A program made the translations under genes and the position numbers. The notes under the pieces were generated by a model. The model did no database searches. It saw nothing but the letters and a program-made list of their open reading frames with translations, and was not told where the DNA came from. From Hemibagrus wyckioides (Eukaryota; Chordata; Actinopteri; Siluriformes; Bagridae), in assembly GCF_019097595.1 (NCBI RefSeq), contig NC_080713.1, positions 8,172,199 to 8,236,198 on the forward strand: a stretch of DNA of 64,000 nucleotides, read 5' to 3'. Below are positions 1-11,719 of the stretch, piece by piece (position 1 is the stretch's first letter; each line of letters begins with the position of its first letter).

Positions 1-1077
1 ACAATTTCCTACTTCCTGTGTATCTTGAGTGACAGATGTCTCGTCCAGTCAGCGGTAAGAATTCCATTCTCAAACTATACGCACCTTGTCTGAATTGTCG
101 TTGTGTTTTTGGATTTGATAATTTGGGTTTTGGATTTGTTATTTTCTTTTCAGATTTGCTACTTTGTTTTGCACTTCTCGGCCACTGTACCTTACAGATC
201 CAACAACATCTTTCTAGCTAACCAGAGTCTTAACATTAGCTAATGCCTCAGTTTAACAAATTTGGTAACAGCCAGTTAAATAGGCTTTGCAACAAATCTG
301 GCTTATTTTCAATTTCACATGACTCATCTACAGCAATCTGGACATCAGTCTGTGAAGACAGATTTATTTCTTATCCCGAGAAATACATTTTTCAACTAGC
401 AGACTGCAGTCCCAATCTGGCCCCAAGTTGCTAATTAAATGTAACTTATAAATTTACAACTTGTAATTGAATCCCTGATCTACACTTTTCAAAGCTAAGT
501 GCTAGCTATGGTATGCACATACCTATACGCGTGTCTCGGGTGTCCAGAGATTGCCTGATAAAGCATTCACTCTGTTTCGTCTCAGACATCAGATAAGTTG
601 GCTAATTAAAGATGCCAGAGGCAGACCAGCTTCTGCTCATTAAATCGTCAGGACAACACTAATGAGGTTATAATGACAGAGAGACAGATACACACCAGCC
701 TCATTGCTCTTCTCCATGCATGGATTCCTTATGGAGAACTACTTTTAGACTGTACACCAGGCATGAATCCCATATTCATAAATCATCATAACTGCTCTTG
801 TAATTTTTTTTATAAGTTGTTGCTCTTTCTGTGCAAGCATTTTTATACACTATAACAATGTCTCATAAAGCTCCAATAAAATACTATAAATAATTCCTTA
901 TAATTATCATGGCAATACCACGCGATAAGCTGCACCTGTGAAATTACATGCTTACATTTTATTTCACATTTTTATTTGAACATTTTTAATGAGAATCCTT
1001 AGCAACTTACAAAGCATTAAACATAGTAACAGTATAAACATAGTTTTCATGCATTTCCCCTCATGCCAAGTTCTACA
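1..1077. other. AT-rich sequence, nothing recognised
   Basis: Unique-looking AT-rich sequence with only short open frames. I see no protein domain, repeat family or RNA gene here. It ends at the TA that flanks the Tc1 element. Confidence 0.5.
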
Positions 1078-1079
1078 TA

Positions 1080-2623
1080 CAGTGACGGAAAAAATATTTG
1101 ATCCCCTGCTGATTTTGTACGTTTGCCCACTGACAAAGAAATGATCAGTCTGTAATTTTAATGGTAGGTTTATCTGAACAGTGAGAGACAGAATAACAAC
1201 AAAAACATCCAGAAAAACACATTTCAAAAAAAGTTATACATTGATTTGTATTTTATTGAGTGAAATAAGTATTTGACCCCTTTGCAAAACATGACTTCGT
1301 ACTTGGTGGCAAACCCTTGTTGGCAATCACAGACGTCAGACATTTCTTGTAGTTGGACACCAGGTTTGCACACATCTCACATCTCAAGGAATTTGGGCCC
1401 ACTCCTCTTTGCAGATCCTCTCCAAGTCATTAAGGTTTTGTGGCTGACCCTTCAGCTCCCTCCACAGATTTTCTATGGGATTAAGGTCTGGAGACTGGCT
1501 AGGCCACTACAGGACCTTAATGTGCTTCTTTTTGAACCACTCCTTTGTTGCCTTGGCCGTGTGTTTTGGGTCATTGTCAGGCTGGAATATCCATCCACAA
1601 CCCATTTTCAATGCCCTGGCTGAGGGAAGGAGGTTCTCATCCAAGATTTAACGGTACATGACCCCGTCCATCATCCCTTCGATGCAGTGCAGTTGTCCTG
1701 TCACCTGGGGATGGTGTACTTGGGGTCATAGGCAGCATTCCTCCTCCTTCAAACACGACGAGTTGAGTTGATGCCAAAGAGCTGGATTTTGGTCTCATTT
1801 GACCACAACACTTTCACCCAGTTCTCCTCTGAATCATTCAGATGTTCACTGGCAAACTTCAGATGAGCCTGTACATGTGCTTTCTTTAGCAGGGGGACCT
1901 TGTGGGTGCTACTGGATTTCAGTCTTTCACAGCGTAGTGTGTTACCAATTGTTTTCTTGGTGACTATGGTCCCAGCTGCCTTGAGATCATTGACAAAATC
2001 CTCCAGTGTAATTCTGGGCTGATTCCTCACCGTTCTCATGATCATTGAAACTCCATGAGGTGAGATCTTGCATGGAGCCCCAGGCCGAGGAAGATTGACA
2101 GTCCTTTTGTGTTTCTTCCATTTGGGAATCATCGCACCAACTGTTGTCACCTTCTCACCAAGCTGCTTGGCGATGGTCTTGTAGCTCATTCCAGCCTTGT
2201 GTAAGTCTACAATCTTGTCCCTGACATCCATGGACAGCTCTTTGGTCTTGGCCATGATGGAGAGTTTGGAATCTGATTGATTGCTTCCTTCTGTGGACAG
2301 GTGTCTTTCATACAGTTAACGAGCTGAGATTAAGAGCCCTCCCCGAGAGTGCTCCTACTGTAATCTCAGCTCCTTACCTGTATAAAAGACACCTGGGAGC
2401 CAGAAATCTTTCTGACTGATAGGGGATCAAATACTTATTTCACTCATTAAAATGCAAATCAATGTAGAACTTTTCTGAAATGTGTTTTTCTGGATGTTTT
2501 TGTTGTTATTCTGCCTCTCACTGTTCAAATACACCTACCATTAAAATTACAGACTGATCATTTCTTTGTCAGTGGACAAACATACAAAATCAGCAGGGGA
2601 TCAAATAATTTTTTCCCTCACTG
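1080..2623 (-). mobile_element. Tc1-like DNA transposon, copy A, non-autonomous
   Basis: This 1,544-bp element begins CAGTGACGG and ends in the complementary CCCTCACTG. A TA dinucleotide lies on each side (1078-1079 and 2624-2625), the target duplication expected for Tc1/mariner. Each end carries a long inverted repeat of about 200 bp. Within each repeat the outer motif ggggatcaaat recurs near the inner edge as a close variant, which is the IR/DR layout seen in some fish Tc1 elements. The transposase lies on the minus strand and is broken. A second, shorter member of the family is at 44129-45414. The family resembles the widespread fish Tc1 group with a long-IR structure, but I do not assign a named family. 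Confidence 0.93.
1749..2255 (-). pseudogene. Tc1-like transposase, N-terminal half (copy A)
   Basis: A 168-codon frame starts at the minus-strand ATG (2255) with [20 protein letters not shown], a typical Tc1 DNA-binding start. It reads through a paired-like helix-turn-helix (about residues 1-110) into the first part of the catalytic core. The motif that should read WSDE reads WSNE, so the first catalytic aspartate (residue 153, codon 1797-1799) is asparagine. Further on (1270-1740, minus strand) pieces of the rest of the core are readable, including DNDPKHT and [10 protein letters not shown], but stops interrupt them. A deletion near 1698-1712 has removed the usual glycine-rich HGGG segment. 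This copy cannot encode an active enzyme. The same D-to-N change is present in copy B. Confidence 0.9.
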
Positions 2624-2625
2624 TA

Positions 2626-3740
2626 TGTAGCAGCTTACAACTCTATGCAGTCTTGTCTCCTAGTATGTCCTGTCATTGGTTGTTTCCATCATATTTCCTA
2701 ATTATAGTTTGTCTATTTATACCCTTGTGTTTCTTTGTTTGGTTTGAAGAATTGTTTCGAAATCTGGCTGAGGTATTTGGCCTGTAGGAAGAAGATCCCC
2801 CCTATTCTCTATGAGTTGGCCTTCAGGGACTGGTGGTGCTTCCCTGACTGCTTCCCTGATTGTGTCTGTTGTATGAATTGGTGCAGCACTGCTTGCTGTA
2901 AATCGACTGCATGCTTTAGATCTACATGACAGTAGTAATTATTATATATATAGGCTTCAGAAAACATCACTTATCTTTTCTATCAGTCCTGTTGTCATCT
3001 ACAATTTATTGTTTTTTATTTCAGTATAAATTCATGGTTTTAGAATTCATTAGTCAGTTACTATAAAGACCAATTCACTACAGTTAAACTATTTAGAAAC
3101 TATTTAGAAATGTGTGCCTTAATGAGAGGAATGTTCACCCACCAGTGTTTCCTGGGAATTTAAGGGGATTAATTACCCCTAAAAAATCCCAGTCCTTTTA
3201 TTGTTTCCGAGATCATTTAACTGCCATCAAGTGTTCCTTTTTCAAATAAGTGTGACGAAAGCCACTCACTAAAATTGAATGCCAGTGATAACTGTAGAGG
3301 TGAACATTTTCATCTCCTATATTATTAAAAATAGTTGACTAATAATGGCCAAAAGGTTAGGGGCCAAGCTTTTACCTTTCATTATCATAAAAGTGTTTAA
3401 TTTATGTGATCATTTGGCAGAAGCTTTTATCCCAAGTGACTTTCAAGAATACAATGAAAGCACAGAGTTAAACTGAATAGATGAAGTTAAAATGAATGGG
3501 GATTCTTTCTGAAAAGGGGCTTCAGAGGGCCGCTAGTGGCTTTCTGTCAGTCCTGGGGTTTGGACTTATTACCTTCTGTTCAATAAAGATGACTAAATAC
3601 CTGTTTTTAAAATTCTTATGCAGTAGATGTCCCTCTTTTACTTTTACTGTGAGTATGAACAAAGATTTTTATCAAATTTCTGAGACCGGATGTCCCTGAT
3701 TGGTTCCTGTCTTGCTCACTGACAGCTCTCTCTAATTTTA
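2626..3740. other. No gene recognised
   Basis: AT-rich unique sequence. Short open frames show no recognisable domain, and I see no repeat family. Confidence 0.45.
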
Positions 3741-3890
3741 AATATATAAATAAATAAATAAATAAATAAATTAATTAATTAATTAATTAATTAATTAATT
3801 AATTAATTAATTAATTAATTAATTAATTAATTAATTAATTAATTAATTAACAACAACAACAACAATAATAATAATAATAATAATAATAAT
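3741..3890. repeat. Compound microsatellite (AAAT)n-(TTAA)n-(AAC)n-(AAT)n
   Basis: Four simple repeats follow each other directly: AAAT, then a long TTAA run (about 3769-3850), then AAC, then AAT. The TTAA run is self-complementary. Confidence 0.97.
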
Positions 3891-4032
3891 GTTTCATCAC
3901 CTTGAAGAAAATATGTTTTATGCTGTAGGAGGTGCAATGGTGTGAGAGATCTTAATTAATTATTTAATAGATGCTTTTGTTTCATTTCAACTTTTTACCA
4001 TCCCTGGTCCCTGGTTCATTGCTGAGCTTGGC

Positions 4033-4150
4033 CTATTGTGTATATGTGTGTGTGGAGTTTTATTTGTTCTCCCTGTATCTTTTCTTTTTTGGGGATTGTC
4101 TGGATTCCCAACTGTCTAGAAAATGCAGGTAGGTGGATTTGGAGTTTGTG
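4033..4150 (+). repeat. Diverged fragment of AFC-like SINE (family S3)
   Basis: The order of landmarks (tgtgtgtggagttt, tgttctccctgt, tctggattccc) matches the middle of the S3 SINE copies elsewhere in this window (13895, 16767). It is heavily mutated. Confidence 0.45.
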
Positions 4151-4348
4151 TGTGTGTGTTTATGGTGCTTACTTTTGGGCTACTATGCAACTGTTACTAC
4201 ACTAGATGAAAGTCTCACTTAAAAAAATACTTTTTTCCAACTTTCTTGCAATGCATGGTCTTTATTTTTCCTGTTGTTCAGAATTTTCTGGTTTTGACCA
4301 AAGCTGGATTGCTATTTTGTGGGCTAATTGTAGTCTAGCATGTAGATA

Positions 4349-4566
4349 CCATGCCCCCGCTTCTGTGGCCCCAGTTCAATTTCTGGGCAGGGAACGAACC
4401 CGGCCACTGAGGGGTTAATTCTCAGTGCCAGTCGCAAGCCTGGATAAAATGGAAGGATTGTGTCAGGAAGGGCATCTGGCATAAAACCTGTGCGAGATCA
4501 AAATATTTCGGATCTGATGATCTGCTGTGTCGACCCTGGACAAGGAGCAGCTGAAGGACAGCCACA
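4349..4566 (+). repeat. tRNA-headed SINE with RTE-type tail (family S4)
   Basis: The body shares cactgaggggttaa, ggataaaatgg and aggaagggcatctgg with minus-strand copies at 30917-31083 and 59228-59440. The end (gatgatctgctgtgtcgacc, then gagcagctgaag) resembles the 3' end of the RTE-clade LINE copies at 9677 and 57610 (ttcgctgtggagacccc, then aaaagccgaaag). That fits a SINE moved by an RTE partner. Confidence 0.65.
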
Positions 4567-4576
4567 TTTAAATCTG

Positions 4577-4751
4577 GGGGATGTGGTAGCTTAGTGGTTA
4601 AGGCATGAGACTACTGATCAGAAGGTTGGTGTTTGTATCCCAGGTCCAGCACGCTGCCACTGCTGGGGCCCTGAGCAAGGCCCTTAACCCTCAATTGCTA
4701 GAAAAAGTAAGTCACCCTGGAAAAGGGTGTCTGCCAAAAGGTGTAAATGTA
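4577..4751 (+). repeat. tRNA-derived SINE with L2-type tail (family S1)
   Basis: The head (gatgtggtagcttagtggtt, then ggttggtgtttgtatccc) has the A-box and B-box layout of a tRNA promoter. The body contains gccactgctggggccctgag. The 3' end (gtaagtcaccctgg, gggtgtctgcc, gtaaatgtaaa) matches the tail shared by L2-clade LINEs and their SINEs. The insertion is flanked by a 7-bp direct repeat, aaatctg, at 4570-4576 and 4752-4758. Confidence 0.85.
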
Positions 4752-4899
4752 AAATCTGTTGCATTTGCCTCTAATTCCCCTAATCTCTTTAGGTCCTAAA
4801 GTCGTCCCCATGGTGGTCTATTGATTATGACCAGGAAAAGCCTAGAAAAGCCTGAATAAAACCAATCAATCCCATGCTACCTTTCAGTTGTGAGAGTAA

Positions 4900-5310
4900 G
4901 CATAACTTATACACAGTGGCTAGCACATGTGTCTCACACCTCCAGTGTTGATGGTTTGATTCAGTTACATTTCTGGTATTTGGCAGATGCCCTCATTCAG
5001 ACTTATATTTCATCTCATTTTAAACCACTGAGCTATTGAGGGTTGAGGGTCTTGCTCAAGGCTTCAGCAGTGGCAGCTTGGTGGACCTGGGATTCAAACG
5101 CACAACCTTCTGACCAGTGGTCAAACACCTTAACCACTAAAGTGTTTACTTGGTTTCCTCCACCAGTTCAAAAACATGCATTGCAGGCTGACTCTAATTG
5201 TCTCTGATTTGTGTTTGCGATTGTGCCCTGTGATGGATTGGTATCAATCCATCCTATCCAGGGTGTCTCTGTGTTGTGCACCAAGTCCTCTGGGATAAGT
5301 TCCCCTGCAA
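4900..5310 (+). repeat. AFC-like SINE (family S3), interrupted by another SINE
   Basis: The 5' part (4900-4964, gtgtctcacacctccagtgt and a B-box-like tggtttgattc) and the 3' part (5148-5310, ggtttcctccaccagttc, aaaacatgca, gccctgtgatgg, atccagggtgt) belong together. They are separated by an S1 SINE in the opposite orientation. Confidence 0.7.
4965..5147 (-). repeat. SINE family S1 copy nested inside an S3 SINE
   Basis: Read on the minus strand, it begins with a tRNA-like head (ccactggtcagaaggttg), continues through gccactgctgaagcc and ends in the gtaaatgtaa-type tail, matching the copy at 4577-4751. I see no clear target duplication, so the inner borders are approximate. Confidence 0.75.
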
Positions 5311-6039
5311 CCCTGTGTAGCAAAACTGGTACAGAAACGTATTTTAGATTATTAGAAATTAGAAATGAAAAATTCTACTTTATTAGAGAAAGGTTCTAAT
5401 TCCGGATCATTTACGTCTCACATGATCTCTGGGGCTACAAACAGATACTTATAAATTATTGAATCTGAACATAATCAGGTCTGTTTATGCTGCAGTGTAA
5501 CTTCAGTTTGGGAGTTAAACAGACAGCATAAAATTAAGGCCTACAGGATAAATAGTGATTATGAAAATTCCCTATGTTTAACATTTATCTTCCTGCATCC
5601 TTATTATCATGCAGCCACAAACACTCCAATGAGGGAGTGGTTAGTATTTCTGCCTCTCTGTTTCTCTGCCTCTCTTTCATATCACGATCTTACTCTGTCT
5701 CTGTCATCATCATCATCATCTTTGACTGCCACATCTGGTCTTTCACTCTATTCTCGCACTGTTTGCTTTACCAGCTTCCATTCATAGGTCACTTTGCTTA
5801 AAATCACCGGCCCACATCAATGAATGTAAGTACAGACAAATTTTGAAATATATTTTTGACTTGTTCTAATGCCTCTTAGTGCACACCACAGTGATACATT
5901 TTGATCAAGATTAATCGGATGTTTTCGATTGTGTCTTTTATTATTTATTACCATGCCACATTCATTATGAAGCCAGTGGCTGTATCATTTTATTAAGAAG
6001 TTCTCCAACAGGTTTATAATAGAATTGCATTCTGTACAC
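5311..6039. other. No gene recognised
   Basis: Unique AT-rich sequence with a short (ATC)n run near 5704-5720. No domain or repeat family recognised. Confidence 0.4.
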
Positions 6040-6420
6040 TGCTTTGTTTCATCATTGTTGGCGCATCATTAGCTCTTTAATGAACGATGCTGCCATGTTA
6101 TATTTAATCCAGCTGATAGTGTTCAGTGTCACTAATACACTCCTGGGCTGATATCCTCTTAAATGCTGTTAATTCGGCCTTTGTTTTGCCACACTGAAGC
6201 CTTCCTGGCTAATTGCTGCTTCCAAAGGTCATTTCTAATGAATGTTGTGGCTGAGCGGATGAAGTGCGATTATCTGAGGGCTCATCATTGCATACTAAAC
6301 AGGGATAAATGTCACCAGGGATCCGCTCTGAATCACAGGGAAAGAGACGTGCATGAGCTCATTACTAAGCAAACACCTGGAGTGGCATGTAATATGGGGC
6401 TAATAAAAGCAGATTTTTAA
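6040..6420. promoter_or_regulatory. Candidate conserved non-coding block
   Basis: This stretch is unusually free of simple repeats and is rich in TAAT-type homeodomain core sites (ctttaatgaac, tgttaattcgg, ttctaatgaatg, ggctaattgctg). It has the look of a vertebrate conserved non-coding element. This is inference from texture only; conservation cannot be judged here. Confidence 0.25.
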
Positions 6421-6452
6421 AAAATGTCCTATGCTATTGTAGTCTAGACTAG

Positions 6453-6735
6453 TCCATTCATTCATTCATTCATTTATTCATTCATTCATTGATCTTCGGT
6501 AAACATTTTACCCAGAAACATTTAGTACAAGGTGGCTATACAACCTGAATGGAATACTCATTCACACCCGGGGACAATTCTGCATAACCTACAAACATTT
6601 ATTTAGAGGTGGATAGAATCCAGAGAACCCAGAGAAACCCAACCCAGACACATAGACACTACATAAAACTCCACACAGACAGGAACCTGAGTTCAGGACT
6701 GGTCAGGTGGTAACATTATCTGTTGCAACACTGTG
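6453..6735 (-). repeat. AFC-like SINE (S3), minus orientation, with (ATTC)n tail
   Basis: The (ATTC)n run at 6455-6490 is the reverse complement of a GAAT-type SINE tail. It is followed by reversed SINE landmarks: ttcacacccggggacaattc, agagaacccagagaaaccc, aaaactccacacagacagg. Confidence 0.7.
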
Positions 6736-7531
6736 ACACCATGTCATCCCTTTTTTGCCATAAAACCTGATATCTTTTATACCAACATATCGGACTACCT
6801 CAGCAAGCACTATTATAAATTACTAGCATCAAATATTAATTTTAAACTTTATTGGGTTTACTTGGTTTGTTTATTTTCAATCGAATTTGTCTGGTCTAAT
6901 TTCCCTCTGTTCTAGTTTGTTTTCCTCTTCATGTTATAATTATGCAAATTATTCTAATTGAAAGGGTACAACTTATCAAAGTACACATGTTTTCATCACT
7001 TAGGAACTTTGAATGTTGAAAGTTCTTGTTGCATTTTCTTCCAGCACTGATTCAACACACAGTTTAGATTTCTACCTACAAACCAGTGTAGAACATTTAG
7101 ATGTCTCAGAGTTTCCATGTATGCAAGTCCTTTCTGAAGCATATGGTGGTTAAAGTCTGAGTAAAATCCGAGTGTTATCTCCGAACGTAATTACACATCC
7201 AACAGGACGAAGACATTCTAATTTGCTCTATTCTATTCTTTTCAAAATGCCTTGATATGATAAAATAATGAAGACTGAGGGATTGAACTGGATTCCTCCA
7301 ACAGATTGGTTTTTATCTATTTTCAGTAGACAGTGTCTTTTCCGTATCAATGGCTAATTGGTAGCATTTAAAAGCAGAAGGGTGGCGTTATTGGTTGCAA
7401 TAATTATGAAATAATCTGTAAATTATATTATTGTATATATAATGTAAGAAAATATATAAATGATCAAAATATGCGTGCAATAAAAACACGTTTGTGATCA
7501 AAAATGAGATGCTGTAGTGTTTTAGGCCAAA

Positions 7532-7538
<7 letters not shown>
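6736..7538. other. No gene recognised
   Basis: AT-rich unique sequence without recognisable domain or repeat. Confidence 0.4.
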
Positions 7539-7625
<87 letters not shown>

Positions 7626-7725
7626 AATTAAAATTAAAATTAAAATTAAAATTAAAATTAAAATTAAAATTAAAATTAATTAATTAATAATAATAATAAT
7701 AATAATAATTATAATAATAATAAAC
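7539..7725. repeat. Compound microsatellite (AAT)n-(AAAT)n-(AAAATT)n-(AAT)n
   Basis: Successive runs of trinucleotide, tetranucleotide and hexanucleotide AT-rich repeats, closing with AAT again. Confidence 0.97.
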
Positions 7726-8299
7726 AAGCCAACTCAGATCAACAGCTATTTATTTGCAGATTAAGTATGAATTATTAAAAAAAAAACATCAAATCACTAG
7801 AGCAGAGTAGGTCTTACGATATATATATATGATATATTACCAACATGACTAAATGCTAATTTTGGAAATGAGATCCATGTCTTTTTTGTGAAAGAAAGGG
7901 GATGGGTTGAGAATGACCAATCACGGCTGTGGGAACATGCATCTTATTTCTAAAAATTTCAACATATTTGTAGCCCTGGATGTAAATAACAGCAAAGTGT
8001 GTGTGTGTGTGTGTATGCTCTGTTAAAAAGCATGCTTATGAGCCCTCTTACATAATAAGGGTTTAAAAAGTATAGGCATTTATACAGGAATAGGCACTAT
8101 CACTCAATATTTTAAAATATTTTAATATGTAATTATCAGCCTTTCAGTAATCAGTATCAGTAATTATTGTTAGATTTAATTTCTTGTTTTGCCAGCTGAT
8201 CATTTGTTCAGGATTTTCCCCAGTGCTCTTTAATAGACAGCACCTATCACACTATATATCTATTTATAACACTTAGTTCCAGTACACTATTATGATTAG
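7726..8299. other. No gene recognised
   Basis: AT-rich sequence with a short (GT)n run at about 7997-8016. Nothing else recognised. Confidence 0.4.
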
Positions 8300-8930
8300 T
8301 TGATTGACAGGGTTCCAAGAGTGCTTATATTTCCTATAGCTGCACTGGAAAATTTCGCTGAAGTGGATTATTTCACTTGTCTGCATTCGCCACCTAAAAA
8401 TCCACTTCCTAGTTCGAAACCATTACAACAGTAGTGTTAGTGACATAATCAGCAGACATGAGACTCAAAAGTTATATATCTTAAAAATTTAACAAAGGGA
8501 AAACTCATCAGATTGATGAAAATATTTATATTAATGTGACCGAGCTAGCCAACAAGCTGATGTACTATAAAGTGAGTGTTGTTTCTTTGGGATCTGTTTC
8601 TACTAGCTAAGCAAAAATAGACAGAACGTTTGGCCATATTGTGTCCGAAATTTATTCAGTATTGATTTTTTCTTTGTAGAACTGTTGTATGAAAGCAATG
8701 TCACACTGGAATTTGTGTGGTTACACTGAATATTGGCAGGGCCGTGATTTGGGCATAGGCACGAGTCAGGGTTCGGTCCAAAGGATACTGTTCAAGGACG
8801 TTTTGTGGTTTGTTCAGATGTAATTCATGCAAGTCATGCTGCAATATTTTTTTGTAGAGAAAGGGTTTTTTCCTCGCTACCCTTCCATGAAAGCCATACT
8901 TGTTCGTTCTTGCATGAACATATCATTTAA
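8300..8930. repeat. Unclassified interspersed repeat, copy 1
   Basis: Blocks here recur in the same order at 17795-18145: gttccaagagtgct, atttcacttgtctg and a block around gctgttgta-type/gtcacact. The two copies are diverged and contain length differences. I see no coding domain or clear terminal repeats. Confidence 0.45.
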
Positions 8931-8981
8931 TGTTATTACAGTAGCCTGCTGGTCATATGGTTTTCATTATATCTTTACGTA

Positions 8982-9212
8982 TTAAACAATCTGGCTTTGG
9001 AATGAAGCTGCTGGGGTGTCACTCTGGGGAACTTTCTTGAAGGCTCTACACTTGTAAACAATCAAACTCAAAATAGAATGGTGTATTGTTTGCAGACCCT
9101 TTCCAGATTGATGGGCAGCTACAATTGTTTCTCTGAGGTCATGGCTGATGTTCTTCTTCATGACATGACATGAAATGACATATACACACAGCTGGCTGCT
9201 TCTTAACACCAA
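8982..9212 (-). pseudogene. Tc1-like transposase DNA-binding-domain relic
   Basis: A 76-codon minus-strand frame contains SHDLRETIVAAHQSGKGLQT, the start of a Tc1-type paired-like helix-turn-helix. After it come fragments compatible with the next helices (HHSILSLIV, CRAFKKV). No catalytic domain or terminal repeat is visible nearby, so this is an old, isolated fragment. Confidence 0.7.
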
Positions 9213-9676
9213 ACTGCCAAACGTTTTGCTTTTATAGTTCTAGTCATACTTAGTTGAGTAGGAAATGTAAATCAAATTTCTATCATTTAATCAATCCCCT
9301 CCACAATTTGGTTTAGCCAAATCCCACTGACATGCATCATTTCTTGATCACAAGATATCTACCTACCTCCACGAAGTGTGGGTGCTTCTTCCAAGAAACA
9401 CAAAGCCAACCAATGTCAATCTTTTCAAAACTTTTGCTCATGATTCATCAAAAGGCGGCATAACACACACGGAGGAAAGTGATGTCTACTTTGTTTCGCA
9501 TACAAGAGCTTGCAGACACCTGTGATTGGCTACTGTCTCCTTGATTGACAGGTGAGAGACAGTATGCCATCCCTCCTGCCATAGGTAGCTTACACTTTTA
9601 AATCTTGGGTGTGTGGGAATGTTTTTCTGTCTTGGTGGGGATGTCCCAAATGTCCTCTGACAGTTTTGATCATGTG
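9213..9676. other. No gene recognised
   Basis: Unique sequence with short open frames and no recognisable domain. Confidence 0.4.
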
Positions 9677-9878
9677 GAGTGAGTATATTGGTAGGAGAAT
9701 GTTGGACATGAAGCTGCCAGGCAGGAGGCAAAGAGGAAGGCCAAAGAGGAGGTATATGGATGTAATTAATGAGGATATGAAGCTAGTGGGTGCGAGTGTT
9801 GAGGATGCAGAAGATAGGGATAGTTGGAGAGAGAGATGATTCGCTGTGGAGACCCCTGAAGGGAAAAGCCGAAAGAAG
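9677..9878 (+). mobile_element. RTE-clade LINE, 3' end only (5'-truncated)
   Basis: It is nearly identical over most of its length to the end of the longer copy at 57610-58039. It encodes the last residues of the LINE protein (MLDMKLPGRRQRGRPKRRY and onward) and stops at 9838. The 3' end is cgctgtggagacccctgaag followed by aaaagccgaaagaag. Truncation at the 5' end is normal for target-primed reverse transcription. Confidence 0.8.
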
Positions 9879-11025
9879 ACTTAGTAAACAAAAAAAAGGC
9901 AAAATGTTTCCTGGTGGTTGCTTTAGGTTTAGAAGTAGTATAGCATTCATTAGCATGTCAATGGAATGTCCTTGTGAGACAGTAAGCAGTGTGTGTGTGT
10001 GTGTGCACGCTTCCCATCACATTGCATTTGCCCATTGTACACATTTGAGAGTGGAGGTGTAGTCATATCATAAGAGACATTGTGAAACTCTATTGAAGTG
10101 AATGAGCAGAAGGGAGGGAAAGCCATTTTACAGATCAAAGGATTAAAATAATTACAGCGTGTCAGAGGGAAAAAAAGAGTGTGTGAGCAGTGAGTGTGTA
10201 CAACGAAGTACAGAGAACAGTGCCTTTCTCTGTCTCGGGCTTTTTTATTATTATTACTGTAGCTGGTGAGGACAGCTCGAATGCAAGAAAAATGAAATAC
10301 AATAAAACAATTTGGATGTTAGTGAGTGGGTGTTTCTGTAAGAGTGAAAGGTAATAACCACAAAGAATCAGACTGATGATAGACTCCGTTGCCAGAGTAT
10401 TAAGTACACCTACCTTGACCCTTTTATGAGGTAAACCTACCATACACTGTACTGTGATTAACATTTACAGCTCATATTTTAGAGAATAAGCCAGACTAGG
10501 TTGAGTTGAGAGGAAAGCTATAATAACTTGAATAATAATGTTTTAATAATAATGTTGGGAAAGCATCTCAGAATGGGCAACACTTCTAGCATTTATGTGG
10601 ATGGGGTACAGGAAGATGAAGACCACACGGGGTTCCATTTCTGGGTCTACACTGGGCACAGGCTTAAAGAAACTGAACAAACAATGACTGGATAAAGACC
10701 AGGTGAATTTTTGAGCTGTTACCATGTGCACGTTCTATAAATGTTTCCTGTGACAGATTATCAACCACAGTGACAAGTCTATACTTGGTATTTACTAATA
10801 AAGAAACCTATGTTTTGTTTTGTTTTTTCTAATGAATTTCACTGGTTGTGTTTCCCAAAGTATAAAGAAATCTACAGCAACTAAAATCAGGCATTTTCTA
10901 ACAAGGCTGTAAATGAATTAGGCAGCCACTAAAATGAATTTTAATAAAATGTCTTTATTAAGGCCATTTTAATTTTAGCTTTTATAAGGAACTAGTTAGC
11001 TATGGGTTTTGTTTTTTTTTTTTTC
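9879..11025. other. No gene recognised
   Basis: Contains a short (GT)n run near 9992-10006. Open frames on both strands look random. Confidence 0.4.
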
Positions 11026-11202
11026 CATTACATTGTCTGTACCGCTTATCCGATCTATCCTCAGGTCACGGGAAGCCTGTGCCTATCTCAGGTGTCATTG
11101 GGCATCAAGGCAGGATACACCCTGGAAGAACATGCAAACTCAAACCCAGGACACTGGAGGTATGAGGCGAACATGCTAACCACTAAGCCACTGTGCCACC
11201 AC
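11026..11202 (-). repeat. AFC-like SINE (S3), minus orientation
   Basis: It starts with gtctgtaccgcttatccgat, the reversed tail end of S3, and runs through cacgggaagcctgtgcctat and ggatacaccctgg. It ends in a reversed tRNA-like head (gcgaacatgctaaccactaa). Part of the middle is missing. Confidence 0.75.
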
Positions 11203-11267
11203 TAGCTTTCCTGTTAACTTGATTACACTTTGGGTGTGGGATGAACTGATCATCCTGCTCATTATCA

Positions 11268-11320
<53 letters not shown>
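11268..11320. repeat. (TTA)n microsatellite
   Basis: Uninterrupted run of TTA units. Confidence 0.98.
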
Positions 11321-11719
11321 ATATCATATCCAGCTCCCCTGTATAGCTTCATCTATGGTTTGCTGACATACCTGAAGTTTGTTGTTTTAATGTTACAAAA
11401 ATAATGTTAGCTAGTAGAGAGTTAATTGCTAGTTCAGTGATTTTGCTGCTTAGTCTTACAGTAAAGTTATAATGATACTGTAGTAATAGAATATAGTTCT
11501 GTATAGTTGTATGCCATAATGCCAACTTTGTCATTGCTTGGTGACTTTTTAGATCTTAATGACTTGAGAAAGATCTGAGAAGTACTTAATTGATTTTTTT
11601 TTAAATTATTATTATTAAGAGCCAAATTCAGCAACTTTTTACAAGACTGCCCCACATTTATTAAGGGCTATATATAGAGCAGCTTGGGTAAAGCCGGATT
11701 GTAAGGCCTATATACTATA
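11321..11719. other. No gene recognised
   Basis: AT-rich unique sequence leading into the degenerate tandem repeat. Confidence 0.4.

Noticed and set aside
1273..1623. 116-codon plus-strand open frame
   Set aside because: It lies antisense to the Tc1 transposase of copy A, and the same pattern recurs at 44323-44703 in copy B. It has no domain of its own.
4577..4660. tRNA gene suggested by A-box and B-box motifs
   Set aside because: The motifs belong to the head of a SINE, followed by its body, tail and a target duplication.
9609..9839. Possible independent small gene of 76 codons
   Set aside because: Its second half is the C-terminus of the RTE LINE protein, matched at 57610-58020. The first half is flanking DNA read through by chance.
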